64,000 nt of DNA from Mycobacterium sp. URHD0025. GTDB lineage: Bacteria > Actinomycetota > Actinomycetes > Mycobacteriales > Mycobacteriaceae. Shown here piece by piece: positions 8,754 to 18,299 of this stretch; within the stretch, counting starts at the first letter, position 1; every line of letters begins with the position of its first letter. Position numbers and translations under genes: made by a program. The DNA lies in NCBI RefSeq assembly GCF_000426065.1, contig NZ_AUEQ01000001.1, positions 620,001 to 684,000 on the forward strand, in the 5' to 3' direction. Below the pieces are notes generated by a model. That model made no database searches and had not been told where the DNA came from. It worked only from the letters and a program-made list of their open reading frames with translations.

Positions 8754-11700
8754 GTGTTCGCCTGGTGGGGTCGAACGGTGTACCAGTTCAGGTACATCGT
8801 CATCGGTGTCATGGTGGCGCTGTGCCTAGGTGGCGGCGTCTATGGGGCCAGTCTCGGACAGCACGTCACACAGAGTGGCTTCTACGACGAGGGCAGCCAG
8901 TCTGTCCAGGCGTCGCTGTTGGGCGACGAGGTCTACGGCCGCGACCGAACGAGTCACGTGGTCGCCATCCTGACACCGCCGGACGACAAGAAGGTCACCG
9001 ACAAGGCGTGGCAGAAGAAGGTCACCGACGAACTCGACAAGGTCGTCAAGGACCACGAGGACACCGTCGTCGGGTGGGTCGGTTGGCTCAAGGCCCCCGA
9101 CACCACGGACCCCACTGTCAGCCAGATGAAGACGCAGGACCTGCGCCACACCTTCATCAGCGTGCCCCTCAAGGGTGACGACGACGACGCGATCCTCAAG
9201 AACTACCAGGCCGCCGCGCCCGATCTGCAAAACGTCAACGGCGGCAACATCGAGCTCGCCGGCCTCAACCCGCTGGCCAGCGAGCTCACCGGCACCATCG
9301 GCACCGACCAGAAACGTGCCGAGCTGGCGATCGTGCCGCTCGTGGCCGTGGTGTTGTTCTTCGTGTTCGGCGGTGCCGTCGCCGCGGCCCTGCCCGCGAT
9401 CATCGGTGGCCTGACCATCGGCGGCGCCCTGGGCATTCTGCGGTTCACCGCGGAGTTCGGCCCGGTGCACTTCTTCGCCCAGCCGGTCGTGACGATGATG
9501 GGCTTCGGTATCGCCATCGACTACGGCCTGTTCATCGTGAGCCGGTTCCGAGAAGAACTCGCCGAGGGTTACGACACCGAAGCCGCGGTACGAAGATCGG
9601 TGATGACCTCCGGCCGGACCGTGGCGTTCTCCGCCGTGATCATCGTGGCGTCGTCCTTGCCGCTGCTGTTGATCCCACTCGGATTCCTGAAGTCGATCAC
9701 CTACGCGATCATCGCCTCGGTCATGTTGGCGGCCTTCCTGTCCATCACCGTGCTGCCGGCTGTGCTGGCCATCCTGGGACCCCGGGTCGACGCGCTCGGC
9801 GTGACCACCCTGCTGAAAGTGCCGTTCCTGGCCAATTGGCCGTTCTCCCGGAAGATCATCGACTGGTTCGCCGAGAAGACCCAGAAGACCAAGACCCGCG
9901 AAGAAGTGGAGAAGGGTTTCTGGGGCCGGCTGGTCAACGTCGTGATGAAGCGGCCCATCGCCTTCGCGACACCGATCCTGATCGTCATGACCCTGCTGGT
10001 CCTTCCGATCGGCTCGCTCACGCTCGCCGGTATCAGCGAGAAGTACCTACCCCCGGACAACGCGGTACGCCAGTCCCAGGAGCATTTCGACAAGCTCTTC
10101 CCCGGTTTCCGGACCGAGCAGATCACGCTGGTGATGCAGCGTGAAGACGGTGAGCCGATCACCGATGCCCAGATTGCCGACATGCGCGCCAAGGCGATGA
10201 CCGTCGCCGGTTTCACCGATCCGGACAACGATCCCGATGCCATGTGGAAGGAGCGCCCGGCCAACGACAGCGGGTCGAAGGACAAGTCTGTCCGGGTGAT
10301 CCAGAACGGCCTGGTCAACCGCGGTGACGCGGCGCAGAACATCGCGGATCTACGGGCTTTGCAGCCTCCACACGGCATCGACGTGTTCGTCGGCGGCACT
10401 CCTGCTCTGGAACAGGATTCGATTCACAGCCTGTTCTCCAGGCTGCCGCTGATGGTGACGATCCTGGTCATCACCACCACGGTGCTGATGTTCCTGGCGT
10501 TCGGATCGATCGTGCTGCCCGTCAAGGCCGCGTTGATGAGTGCGCTGACACTCGGCTCGACGATGGGCATCTTGACCTGGATGTTCGTCGACGGCCACGG
10601 GTCGGGGCTGCTGAACTACACCCCACAGCCGCTGATGGCACCGATGATCGGTCTGATCATCGCGGTGATCTGGGGTCTGTCCACCGACTACGAGGTGTTC
10701 CTGGTCTCCCGCATGGTGGAGGCCCGCGAACGCGGTATGTCCACCGCCGAGGCCATCCGTATCGGTACTGCCACAACGGGTCGCCTCATCACCGGTGCCG
10801 CCCTGGTCCTGGCGGTGGTGGCCGGTGCGTTCGCCTTCTCCGACCTGGTGATGATGAAGTACCTGGCGTTCGGTCTGCTGATCGCCCTGCTGCTCGATGC
10901 CACGGTCATCCGAATGTTCCTGGTGCCCGCGATCATGAAGCTGCTCGGCGACGATTGCTGGTGGGCTCCGGTGTGGATGAAGCGTGTCCAGCAGAAGCTC
11001 GGCCTCGGGGAAACCGAGCTGCCCGACGAGCGCAAGCGCCCGATGGGGCAGGAGTCCAGTGAGGACCCCCGCGCCCTGGCCGGTGTCGGCGCCCTGCCCG
11101 CACCGCGGCCGCATGATCCGACCCATCCGGCCGCCGAGCCCATGCGTCCGCAGGTACCGCGGACCAACGCTCCCTCGGCCGCGGGCACGGCGCGGATCAC
11201 CCCGCCCCAGGCCCAGACTCGGCAGCAAGCCAATCAAGAGCCGGCCACCACGCGGTTCGCCGCGGCTCGCAACGCCGTGCGCAACGCGGTGAACACGGCC
11301 GTCAACACCGTCAACACCGCGACCGGCAACACCAGCGCCAACACCGAGCGCACCCCGCAGCCGCCCGCTCGGCCCACCTCGGGTCCGGCGGCTCCCCCAC
11401 AGCGTGAGGACCGCGAGATCGAATCGTGGCTGGGTGCGCTGCGTGGTGGTCCGGCCAAGGGCGGCCCGTCCAACGGCACCCCGCCCCCGCCGCCACCTCC
11501 GGCACCGACACCGCCCCCGCGTCCGTCGGCCGATGCCACTCGTGCGATGCCTCAACAGCAGCGGCCGCCCGCCGGTGTCGAGAACGCGCCGACGACGGCG
11601 TTCAACGCGCAACGTCCGGCACCGGGCCCGGCACCGGCTCCGGGTCCGAATCCACGCCAGCGCGAACAGGATCCGTCGACCCAGAAGTTCAGGTCCCCTG

Positions 11701-11771
11701 AGGATGAGCCACCGCGTCGCGGCGGCGGGATGAGCGCACAGGACCTGCTGCGGCGCGAAGGCCGGCTGTAA
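8754..11771 (+). CDS. mmpL3: MmpL3 trehalose monomycolate flippase/exporter
   Basis: Essential inner-membrane RND-type transporter that delivers trehalose monomycolate to the periplasm; it is also implicated in haem uptake. The 1005-residue protein begins MFAWWGRTVYQF, as in known MmpL3. The proton-relay pairs are exactly at the established positions, Asp256-Tyr257 (GIAIDYGLF) and Asp645-Tyr646 (GLSTDYEVF). Two periplasmic porter domains lie between the TM blocks. The cytosolic tail from about residue 750 is long and Pro/Ala-rich, ends SAQDLLRREGRL, and holds an unusual Asn-Ala-Val repeat tract (about 838-858). The GTG start has GGAG 5 bases upstream. A TTAAAGCG direct repeat lies in the 58-base leader. 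Confidence 0.98.
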   Translation: MFAWWGRTVYQFRYIVIGVMVALCLGGGVYGASLGQHVTQSGFYDEGSQSVQASLLGDEVYGRDRTSHVVAILTPPDDKKVTDKAWQKKVTDELDKVVKDHEDTVVGWVGWLKAPDTTDPTVSQMKTQDLRHTFISVPLKGDDDDAILKNYQAAAPDLQNVNGGNIELAGLNPLASELTGTIGTDQKRAELAIVPLVAVVLFFVFGGAVAAALPAIIGGLTIGGALGILRFTAEFGPVHFFAQPVVTMMGFGIAIDYGLFIVSRFREELAEGYDTEAAVRRSVMTSGRTVAFSAVIIVASSLPLLLIPLGFLKSITYAIIASVMLAAFLSITVLPAVLAILGPRVDALGVTTLLKVPFLANWPFSRKIIDWFAEKTQKTKTREEVEKGFWGRLVNVVMKRPIAFATPILIVMTLLVLPIGSLTLAGISEKYLPPDNAVRQSQEHFDKLFPGFRTEQITLVMQREDGEPITDAQIADMRAKAMTVAGFTDPDNDPDAMWKERPANDSGSKDKSVRVIQNGLVNRGDAAQNIADLRALQPPHGIDVFVGGTPALEQDSIHSLFSRLPLMVTILVITTTVLMFLAFGSIVLPVKAALMSALTLGSTMGILTWMFVDGHGSGLLNYTPQPLMAPMIGLIIAVIWGLSTDYEVFLVSRMVEARERGMSTAEAIRIGTATTGRLITGAALVLAVVAGAFAFSDLVMMKYLAFGLLIALLLDATVIRMFLVPAIMKLLGDDCWWAPVWMKRVQQKLGLGETELPDERKRPMGQESSEDPRALAGVGALPAPRPHDPTHPAAEPMRPQVPRTNAPSAAGTARITPPQAQTRQQANQEPATTRFAAARNAVRNAVNTAVNTVNTATGNTSANTERTPQPPARPTSGPAAPPQREDREIESWLGALRGGPAKGGPSNGTPPPPPPPAPTPPPRPSADATRAMPQQQRPPAGVENAPTTAFNAQRPAPGPAPAPGPNPRQREQDPSTQKFRSPEDEPPRRGGGMSAQDLLRREGRL

Positions 11772-11785
11772 CAGCGCGCTGAGCG

Positions 11786-12919
11786 CTATTCGTCCGGCTG
11801 GTCCGGTTTCGCGTCGATCAGGACGCCCTCAGTGGTTTGCTGTCGGGCTTCCTCGGCATCCGGGTCCGAGGACAACAGGATCCGGGTGGCGCTGTTGATG
11901 AACGCCACCGTGGGCACCGCGAGCAGCGCACCGACGATGCCGGCCAGCACGCCGCCGCCCGCGATGGCCAGCACCACCGCGAGCGGGTGAATCGACACCG
12001 CACGGCCCATCACCAGCGGCTGCAGCACGTGGCCCTCAAGCTGCTGCACCGCGATGATCAGCCCGAGGGTGATCAGGGCGTAGACGAAACCCTTGGCCAG
12101 CAGCGCGACCACGACGGCCAGGAATCCGGCGACGACGGCACCGACCAGCGGGATGAACGCGCCCATGAACACCAGCGAGGCCAGCGGCAGCGCGAGCGGA
12201 ATGCCCATGATCGCCAGGCCGGTACCGATGCCGACCGCGTCGACCAGGGCGACCAGGAACGTCGCTCGCATGTAGCCGCCCAGCGAGTGGAAGCCGGCGC
12301 GGCCGGCGTCGCGGACGCGTTCACGCACATGGGTCGGGAACGCCTTGGTGACGAACGTGAAGATGTTGCGGCCGCCCTGCAGCAGAAAGATCAGCGTGAA
12401 CAACACCAGCAGCGCGCCGGTGAGCAGCTCGGTGAGGGTGCCCGCGGTGGACAACGCCCCGGTGGTGAGCTTCTCCTGGTTGCGCTGCAACGCCTCGATC
12501 GCGGTGTTGCCGGCTTGGTCGATCTGCTCCTTGCTCAACTGGAGCGGGCCGTTGATCAACCAGTTGCGTGCACCGTCGATGCTTCGGGTCACCTGTTCGA
12601 CGAGTTGGGGTGCGCCCTCGATGAATTGGGAGATGACGAAGCTCAGGATGCCGCCCACCACCGCGAAGCTGGCCAACAACACGAGGGCCACGGCAGCTCC
12701 GCGTGGTGCACCGCGGCGGTCCATGAAGTCCACGGCGGGCAGCAGCAAAGCCGCCACCATGGTGGCCAGAGCCACCGGCACCACGATCACCTCAAGGCGC
12801 TTGACCAGCCATAGCAACGCCACGACGGTCGCCAAGATGACCAGTAGACGCCACGACCAGGCCGCGACCTTGCGGACGAACGGTGTGACGGCCTCGTCGG
12901 CAACAGGATCCGGTGACAT
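11786..12919 (-). CDS. AI-2E/PerM-family membrane permease (Rv0205-like)
   Basis: A 377-residue polytopic protein of the AI-2 exporter-like/PerM family. Hydrophobic segments are visible at about residues 22-60, 75-98, 160-185, 220-300 and 310-350. The family signatures [13 protein letters not shown] and [15 protein letters not shown] occur in the C-terminal half. A soluble helical stretch (100-155) is typical of these trimeric or pentameric permeases. The substrate is unknown. It is convergent with mmpL3 (14-base gap), as in M. tuberculosis. The acidic C-terminal tail is cytoplasmic by prediction. Confidence 0.9.
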   Translation of the reverse strand: MSPDPVADEAVTPFVRKVAAWSWRLLVILATVVALLWLVKRLEVIVVPVALATMVAALLLPAVDFMDRRGAPRGAAVALVLLASFAVVGGILSFVISQFIEGAPQLVEQVTRSIDGARNWLINGPLQLSKEQIDQAGNTAIEALQRNQEKLTTGALSTAGTLTELLTGALLVLFTLIFLLQGGRNIFTFVTKAFPTHVRERVRDAGRAGFHSLGGYMRATFLVALVDAVGIGTGLAIMGIPLALPLASLVFMGAFIPLVGAVVAGFLAVVVALLAKGFVYALITLGLIIAVQQLEGHVLQPLVMGRAVSIHPLAVVLAIAGGGVLAGIVGALLAVPTVAFINSATRILLSSDPDAEEARQQTTEGVLIDAKPDQPDE

Positions 12920-12991
12920 GTCGGTAGCCTAATGCGGCGCGCCGCCACAACCGGCGATGTCGTCACGACCTGCGCGGCTACCCTGTAGTGC

Positions 12992-14086
12992 GTGTCACAT
13001 GACGCGCCGGCCGACACGGCCCGGGAACGGGCCGGCTCCAGGCGCGGCAGGTATTGGTGGGCGCGATGGGTGGTCATCGCAGTCGCGGTCACCGTGCTGG
13101 CACTCGAGGTCACCCTGGTCTGGGATCAGCTGGCAAAAGCATGGCGCAGCCTGCTGACCGCGAACGGATGGTGGGTACTGGCGGCGGTGGGCGCCGCCAT
13201 GGCCTCGATGCACAGCTTCGCCCAGATCCAGCGGACGCTGCTGCGCTCGGCGGGTGTGCCCGTCAAGCAGTGGCGTTCGGAGGCCGCGTTCTACGCCGGC
13301 AACGCGTTGTCGACCACAATGCCCGGCGGGCCGGTGCTCTCGGCAACATTTGTCTACCGCCAGCAACGCATCTGGGGTGCCTCTCCGCTCGTGGCGTCGT
13401 GGCAGCTGGTGATGTCCGGGGTTCTGCAGATCGTCGGCCTGGCCCTGCTCGGCCTCGGCGGCGCACTCATGCTCGGTGCCAGCAAGAACCCGCTGTCGCT
13501 GATCTTCTCGCTCGGCGCGTTTCTGGCGATCGTCCTGCTGGCCCAAGCCGTGGCCACCCGACCCGAGCTGATCGACGGCATCGGGGCCAAGGTCCTGGCA
13601 TGGGTCAACTCGCTGCGCGGCAGGCCGTCGGACGTCGGGCTGGCCAAGTGGCGCGAGATCCTGCGGCAACTCGAGTCGGTCAACCTGGGCCGTCGCGACC
13701 TCGCGGTGGCGTTCAGCTGGTCGATGTTCAACTGGATCGCCGATGTGGCCTGCCTGGCGTTCGCCTGCTATGCCGCTGGTGGTCACCCTTCTCTGGCAGG
13801 CGTCACCGTCGCCTACGCCGCGGCCCGTGCGGTGGGATCCATCCCGTTGATGCCGGGCGGTCTGCTGGTGGTGGAGGCCGTGCTGGTGCCCGGGCTGGTC
13901 TCCTCCGGACTGACGCTGGCCGCCGCCATCTCCGCGATGCTCATCTACCGGCTGGTCAGCTGGATCTTCATTTCCACGATCGGCTGGGTGGTGTTCTTCT
14001 TCATGTTCCGCACCGAGAAGGACATCGACCCCGATGCGGGCACGAACCCGGCAACCGACTCCCCGAAACCCGAATCCGAGCACTAG
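12992..14086 (+). CDS. LPG synthase TM-domain/flippase-like membrane protein (Rv0204c-like)
   Basis: A 364-residue integral membrane protein with about eight hydrophobic segments, resembling the UPF0104/lysylphosphatidylglycerol synthase transmembrane family. Supporting stretches are NALSTTMPGGPVLSATFVYRQ (around residue 105) and AVGSIPLMPGGLLVVEAVL (around 270), the paired glycine-rich re-entrant segments seen in this family. No aminoacyltransferase domain follows, so it is a stand-alone flippase-like unit. The GTG at 12992 is the likely start. It lies 9 bases before the M23 lipoprotein gene in the same direction, which suggests a joint envelope function. Confidence 0.85.
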   Translation: MSHDAPADTARERAGSRRGRYWWARWVVIAVAVTVLALEVTLVWDQLAKAWRSLLTANGWWVLAAVGAAMASMHSFAQIQRTLLRSAGVPVKQWRSEAAFYAGNALSTTMPGGPVLSATFVYRQQRIWGASPLVASWQLVMSGVLQIVGLALLGLGGALMLGASKNPLSLIFSLGAFLAIVLLAQAVATRPELIDGIGAKVLAWVNSLRGRPSDVGLAKWREILRQLESVNLGRRDLAVAFSWSMFNWIADVACLAFACYAAGGHPSLAGVTVAYAAARAVGSIPLMPGGLLVVEAVLVPGLVSSGLTLAAAISAMLIYRLVSWIFISTIGWVVFFFMFRTEKDIDPDAGTNPATDSPKPESEH

Positions 14087-14095
14087 GAGACATCC

Positions 14096-15295
14096 ATGCG
14101 AATCCGGTATCCGATCGCTGTGCTCGCCCTGACCGTGGCAGGGTGTTCGTCGGCGCAAGCTCCCCAGTCAGAGTCGACCACAACCACCACCCCGCCGCCG
14201 GTGGTCACGCCGGTGGTGGGATCCGTTCTGGCAGAACCGGTTCCGGTAGCAGCCACCGACGGCCGCACACACCTGGCCTACGAGCTGATGCTGACCAACA
14301 CCTCGCCGTCCAACGTCACCCTCAACTCGCTGAGCGCCTCGGCGGCCGACCGCAAATTGCTCACCCTGTCCGGCGACGCCCTCAAGTATTGGACCAGGGC
14401 CGTGGGTAACTCGGCTGTGGGAACCAACGTGCTCGGCCCCGGCCAGAGCGCATACGTGTGGCTGGACGTCGTCGCCGACGACCCGGCACAGGTGCCCGCC
14501 CAACTCACCCACGAACTCGGGATCACCGTGGCCAAGCCGATGCCGCCGCTGGTGCCGCCGACGCTGACCGAGCCCGTGGCACCGGTGTCGGTGCAGACCC
14601 GCAAGCCGGTGTCCATCACCCCACCGCTGACCGGGGACAACTGGGTGGACGCCAACAGTTGCTGCGATATGACGCCCCACCGCATGGCGCTCAACCCGAT
14701 CAACGGAAAAGTCTGGGCTGCAGAACGATTCGCCATCGACTACGTACAGCTCGGCCGCGACGGGCGGCTGTTCTCCGGGGACCGGGCCAAGGTCGCGAGC
14801 TACCCGTATTTCGGCGCCGAGGTCCACGCGGTGGCCGACGGGCCGGTGGTGGCGGTGCTCGACGGACTGAACGAGCAGGTGCCCGGTGTGACGCCGAACG
14901 GTCTCACGCTCGGCCAGTACGGCGGCAACCACATCGTGCAGGACATCGGAGATGGCAACTACGCCTTCTACGCCCACCTGCAACCGAACAGCCTCAAGGT
15001 CAAGCCCGGTGACAAACTCAGCGCCGGGCAGGTGATCGGCGCGCTGGGCAACTCCGGCAACTCCGATGCCCCGCATCTGCACTTCCACGTGATGGACGGC
15101 CCGGATCCCTTGGCGTCCAATGGTTTACCATTTACCTTCAAATCGTTCCGGCTCGATTCGCGGCTCACCTCCCTGGCCGCCGCAGATGCGCTGTTCGACG
15201 GCAAGCCGGCCGCACGGCAACCGGGCTTCGCCGAGCGCGACCAAACCGACGTCAGCCCACTGGTATTGGATGTGATGACCTATGCGACGAGCTAA
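14096..15295 (+). CDS. M23-family peptidase lipoprotein
   Basis: A 399-residue exported protein. The N-terminus MRIRYPIAVLALTVAGC is a lipoprotein signal with the lipobox VAGC (Cys at residue 17). The middle region (40-160) looks like an Ig-like beta domain. The C-terminal half is an M23/LytM metallopeptidase fold, with GGNHIVQDIGDGNYAFYAHL and the HLHFHV motif near residue 325. The first His of the HxxxD motif is not obvious: the equivalent stretch reads YFGAEVHAVADGPVVAV, where HAVAD may serve. Expected activity is peptidoglycan cross-link cleavage at the outer face of the membrane, or scaffolding if a zinc ligand is missing. I know of no M. tuberculosis counterpart at this locus. Confidence 0.85.
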   Translation: MRIRYPIAVLALTVAGCSSAQAPQSESTTTTTPPPVVTPVVGSVLAEPVPVAATDGRTHLAYELMLTNTSPSNVTLNSLSASAADRKLLTLSGDALKYWTRAVGNSAVGTNVLGPGQSAYVWLDVVADDPAQVPAQLTHELGITVAKPMPPLVPPTLTEPVAPVSVQTRKPVSITPPLTGDNWVDANSCCDMTPHRMALNPINGKVWAAERFAIDYVQLGRDGRLFSGDRAKVASYPYFGAEVHAVADGPVVAVLDGLNEQVPGVTPNGLTLGQYGGNHIVQDIGDGNYAFYAHLQPNSLKVKPGDKLSAGQVIGALGNSGNSDAPHLHFHVMDGPDPLASNGLPFTFKSFRLDSRLTSLAAADALFDGKPAARQPGFAERDQTDVSPLVLDVMTYATS

Positions 15296-15647
15296 CGGCG
15301 CCGTTGCCTTCCTGGCGGACCTGATCTGCGTGGTGGTGTTCTGCACGATCGGCCGGCGCAGCCACGCCGAGGGCATCACACTGGCCGGGGTGGCCGAGAC
15401 GGCGTGGCCGTTTCTCACCGGAACGGTGGTGGGCTGGTTGATCTCCCGCGGATGGCAGCGGCCCACGTCGTTGGCGCCCACCGGGGTCGTGGTGTGGGTG
15501 AGCACCGTGGTGATCGGCATGGTGCTGCGCAAACTGACCTCGGCGGGTGTGGCGGTCAGCTTCGTCATCGTCGCCACGCTGGTGACGGGTCTGTTGTTGT
15601 TGGGCTGGCGCACGCTGGCGACCGTGCGCCGGCGTCAATCCGCCTGA
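15282..15647 (+). CDS. DUF3054 membrane protein
   Basis: A 121-residue protein with four hydrophobic segments. The signature FLADLICVVVFCTIGRRSHAEG near the N-terminus and a central AWPFLTGTVVGWLISRGW are characteristic of DUF3054. Its start overlaps the M23 lipoprotein stop by 14 bases, so the two are co-translated. The tail overlaps the convergent histidine kinase stop by 13 bases. The function is unknown. Confidence 0.88.
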   Translation: MRRANGAVAFLADLICVVVFCTIGRRSHAEGITLAGVAETAWPFLTGTVVGWLISRGWQRPTSLAPTGVVVWVSTVVIGMVLRKLTSAGVAVSFVIVATLVTGLLLLGWRTLATVRRRQSA

Positions 15648-16975
15648 GCCGCATCCCCCGCCGGCGAGATCAATATCGTCAGGGTGGCACGCAGACCGCC
15701 GAGCGGCCCGTCCGACAATTTGATCTCGCCGCCGTGCAGGTGAGCCTGCTGCGCCACGAGGGCCAGGCCCAGCCCGGAACCTCCCGCCATCGCGGTGCTG
15801 CCCCGGCGGAATCGGCCAAGCACGGTCTCGTGTTCCTCGACCGGTAGCCCGCGGCCGTTGTCGTCGACGGTGATGACGAGGTGCTCGTCGCTGCGATGGG
15901 CGGTCAGCACGATCCTGGTGGCCTCACCATGGATGATCGCGTTGCGCACGAGGTTGTCCACCGCGATACGCAGGCCACCGGGCCAGCCCATCACCAGGCC
16001 GATGTCGTCGGCCACCTGCACGTCCACCCCGACATGCTCACTGCCACGGACGTTTTCCCTCACCACCCGGTCGAGCAGATCGGCGATGTCGATCAGTTCA
16101 CGGTCCTCGACCTGGGCCAGGTGCCCCGAGGCGAGTTGACCGAGCGCGGTGATGATGGCCTCGACCCGGCGTTGCGCCCGGGACAGGTCGGCCACCACCT
16201 CGTCGCGTTCGGATTCCGGCAGATTGTGGATGCGCAGCGTGTCCAGGTCAGCGCGCATCGCGGTGAGCGGCGTGCGCAGCTCATGTGCGGCATTGGCGGC
16301 GAAATCCTGCGCCGCCTGAAGGGAATTGGTGGTGGCGCGTTGGGCAGCGGCCAAACGGGTCAGCATGCCGGCCATGGCTTCGGAGAGGTCCTCGGCCTCC
16401 CGAACACCGCGCACCTTCGGCATCGTGTCGGTGCCGCTGTCCAGTTTGGAGGTGTGCTCGGTGAGCTTGCGCAGCGGCCGGATGGCGGGCCCTGCCAGTA
16501 GCCAGCCCAGCCCGGCCGCCACCAGCACCGTGGCCACACCGAATCCGGTGTACAGCGGAATCCTGTTGGGAGTCAACAAGATACTGTCCGCACGAATGCC
16601 GATGGACATCAGCACGCCGCCGTGCTGGTCCACCGCAACGGTGCGAACCCGGTAATCGACCCCGTTGACCTCGACGGTTTCGGTGCCCGGCGGCAGCGCC
16701 GGCAACTGGAAGCCACGCTGGAACACCACCTGCCCCGTCGATCGCGACCGGCCGGTGGTCAGCACTCCGCGCGTGGGATCCTGCAGATGCTCGGGGCTGA
16801 TGCTGGCATCGACGATCGAATCGAGCCTGCGGTCCAGCTGTGCGGAATCGTTGTTGGCCAGCGCCACCGAGGTCAGGATGGTGAACACCGCGACCACCGC
16901 CGCGGCGGCCAGCGCCGAGGCCACCGCGACCCTGGTACGTAGCGACGCCGACCGGATGAAGCCGAAGACCCGCAC
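15635..16975 (-). CDS. PrrB-like sensor histidine kinase
   Basis: A 446-residue membrane sensor kinase, the same length as M. tuberculosis PrrB. TM1 spans about residues 18-40. A roughly 100-residue extracytoplasmic sensor domain follows, then TM2 (143-162) and a HAMP domain (163-215). The phospho-acceptor His231 is in AAHELRTPLTAM, and HATPase motifs are NLVRNAI (N box), DDNGRGLP (G1) and GSGLGLALV (G2). It starts at a GTG 26 bases behind the response regulator, so the two are one operon. M. smegmatis is known to have two PrrAB pairs; this one, beside mmpL11, looks like the second. Its signal is unknown; the linked haemophores hint at haem or envelope stress. Confidence 0.92.
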   Translation of the reverse strand: MRVFGFIRSASLRTRVAVASALAAAAVVAVFTILTSVALANNDSAQLDRRLDSIVDASISPEHLQDPTRGVLTTGRSRSTGQVVFQRGFQLPALPPGTETVEVNGVDYRVRTVAVDQHGGVLMSIGIRADSILLTPNRIPLYTGFGVATVLVAAGLGWLLAGPAIRPLRKLTEHTSKLDSGTDTMPKVRGVREAEDLSEAMAGMLTRLAAAQRATTNSLQAAQDFAANAAHELRTPLTAMRADLDTLRIHNLPESERDEVVADLSRAQRRVEAIITALGQLASGHLAQVEDRELIDIADLLDRVVRENVRGSEHVGVDVQVADDIGLVMGWPGGLRIAVDNLVRNAIIHGEATRIVLTAHRSDEHLVITVDDNGRGLPVEEHETVLGRFRRGSTAMAGGSGLGLALVAQQAHLHGGEIKLSDGPLGGLRATLTILISPAGDAAQAD

Positions 16976-17001
16976 CTATCGCGTATTCCTCACGGAATCG
17001 C

Positions 17002-17742
17002 TCACGCGTCCTCCCGGAGCACGTACCCGATTCCGCGAACTGTGTGGATCACGCGCGGCACGTCGGGCCCCTCGAGCTTGCGCCGCAGGTACGAGATGAA
17101 GACGTCGGCCACGTTGGTGTCCACGTCGAAGTCGTATCCCCAGACCAGCTCGAGCAGCCGCTGGCGGGACAGCACCACGCCGGTGTTCTCCGCCAGCACG
17201 GCCAGCAGGTCGAATTCCCGCTTGGTCAGGTCGACACGATCCCCGCCCACGAACACGAGCCGGCGGGCCGTGTCGATGGTCAAGGCACCGACGGTCATGG
17301 TGTCCGACGGCCGGTCGGCATGGCTGGCCCGGCGCAGCAGCGCGTTGAGCCGCGCCACGAGCTCGCCGAGGTCGAACGGTTTCGTCAGGTAGTCGTCGGC
17401 GCCGGCTTCCAGTCCCGCGATGCGGTCGTTGACCGTGTCGCGCGCCGAGAGCACGCAGATCGGGATCTCGTTCCCCAACGCCCGCAGCGCCGTGACCACG
17501 GCGACACCGTCGAGTTCCGGCATCTGGACGTCGAGAACGAGCGCGTCGTGCGACTCGTTCGACAAAAGGCGCAGAGCCTCTTTGCCGGACGCCGCGACCC
17601 GGACGTCGAACCCCGAATGCCGCAATCCGCGGGCAACCGAGGTACGCACATCCGGGTCGTCGTCGACCATCAGCACCGTGCGGTTCACACTCTCGGGCGT
17701 CACGTGTCCTTCGCCGCTGGCGGGGGTTGCTTCCACCCGCAC
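17002..17742 (-). CDS. PrrA-like OmpR-family response regulator
   Basis: A 246-residue regulator. The receiver domain has the acidic pocket VDDDPD, the phospho-acceptor Asp71 ([12 protein letters not shown]), and Lys121 in DDYLTKPFD. The C-terminal winged helix includes [15 protein letters not shown] and the recognition segment [18 protein letters not shown] [12 protein letters not shown], ending [13 protein letters not shown]. Sequence and length are close to PrrA. The GTG start at 17742 could instead be an internal GTG about 13 or 19 codons later. With the annotated start, the gap to the upstream haem-binding protein gene is only 4 bases, so the regulator is probably co-transcribed with it. 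Confidence 0.92.
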   Translation of the reverse strand: MRVEATPASGEGHVTPESVNRTVLMVDDDPDVRTSVARGLRHSGFDVRVAASGKEALRLLSNESHDALVLDVQMPELDGVAVVTALRALGNEIPICVLSARDTVNDRIAGLEAGADDYLTKPFDLGELVARLNALLRRASHADRPSDTMTVGALTIDTARRLVFVGGDRVDLTKREFDLLAVLAENTGVVLSRQRLLELVWGYDFDVDTNVADVFISYLRRKLEGPDVPRVIHTVRGIGYVLREDA

Positions 17743-17746
17743 TCGG

Positions 17747-18130
17747 TTACGGGATGGAAGGAGCCGGAGCTTCGCCGCAGCGGTTCTTCAGGTCTACCAG
17801 CGGCTGGCGGATACCGGTCAGTTCGGCCTTCGTCTGGGGGTTCGCTTCCAGGTAGTCGTGCACCTTGGTCTTCACCTCTTCACGCGGCAGGCCTTCCAGG
17901 CTGGTGAAGAAGTTGTTCACATCGGGATGGGTGAACAGGTAGCCGGACGTCGATGCCGACACACCCGAAGCAACGCCGGCAAGATCGGCTGCGCTGCAGT
18001 TGGGAGGGTTGTTCGCCGGGTCGTCGGCCAGCGCCGACGGGATGGCGCCGAACAGCATCGCACCAGCTACAGCGCCGGTGCCGGCCACGCCAGCTACCAC
18101 GCGCCGCGCATTTCGGGCCGAGAGCAACAT
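17747..18130 (-). CDS. Secreted haem-binding (haemophore-like) protein
   Basis: A 127-residue secreted protein of the mycobacterial haem-binding (MHB, Rv0203-like) type. It has an Arg-rich N-terminus, a hydrophobic stretch to about residue 34 and a cleavage site near ALA-DD. The mature part holds two Cys (NCSAADLAG and NRCGEA) likely to form a disulfide, and a helical core with [13 protein letters not shown] [12 protein letters not shown]. The ATG at 18130 has AAGGAG 7 bases upstream, which is better than the in-frame TTG two codons earlier. Rv0203 delivers haem to MmpL3 and MmpL11 in M. tuberculosis, which matches the flanking genes here. Confidence 0.88.
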   Translation of the reverse strand: MLLSARNARRVVAGVAGTGAVAGAMLFGAIPSALADDPANNPPNCSAADLAGVASGVSASTSGYLFTHPDVNNFFTSLEGLPREEVKTKVHDYLEANPQTKAELTGIRQPLVDLKNRCGEAPAPSIP

Positions 18131-18299
18131 GGTCAAGCTCCTTCATCGGATGGGGAAGGCCGTAACCCCAAACGGTTATCGGCTCAGGAAAGCTAAGCAG
18201 AATCCGTGACGACTTTCTTGCCTTGCGCGCAAACCGCTGCCCAGGTTGGTGAACCCGCAGCTCAGCGGCGTCGGTATCGGCGACGCGGCGGCGGCCGGA

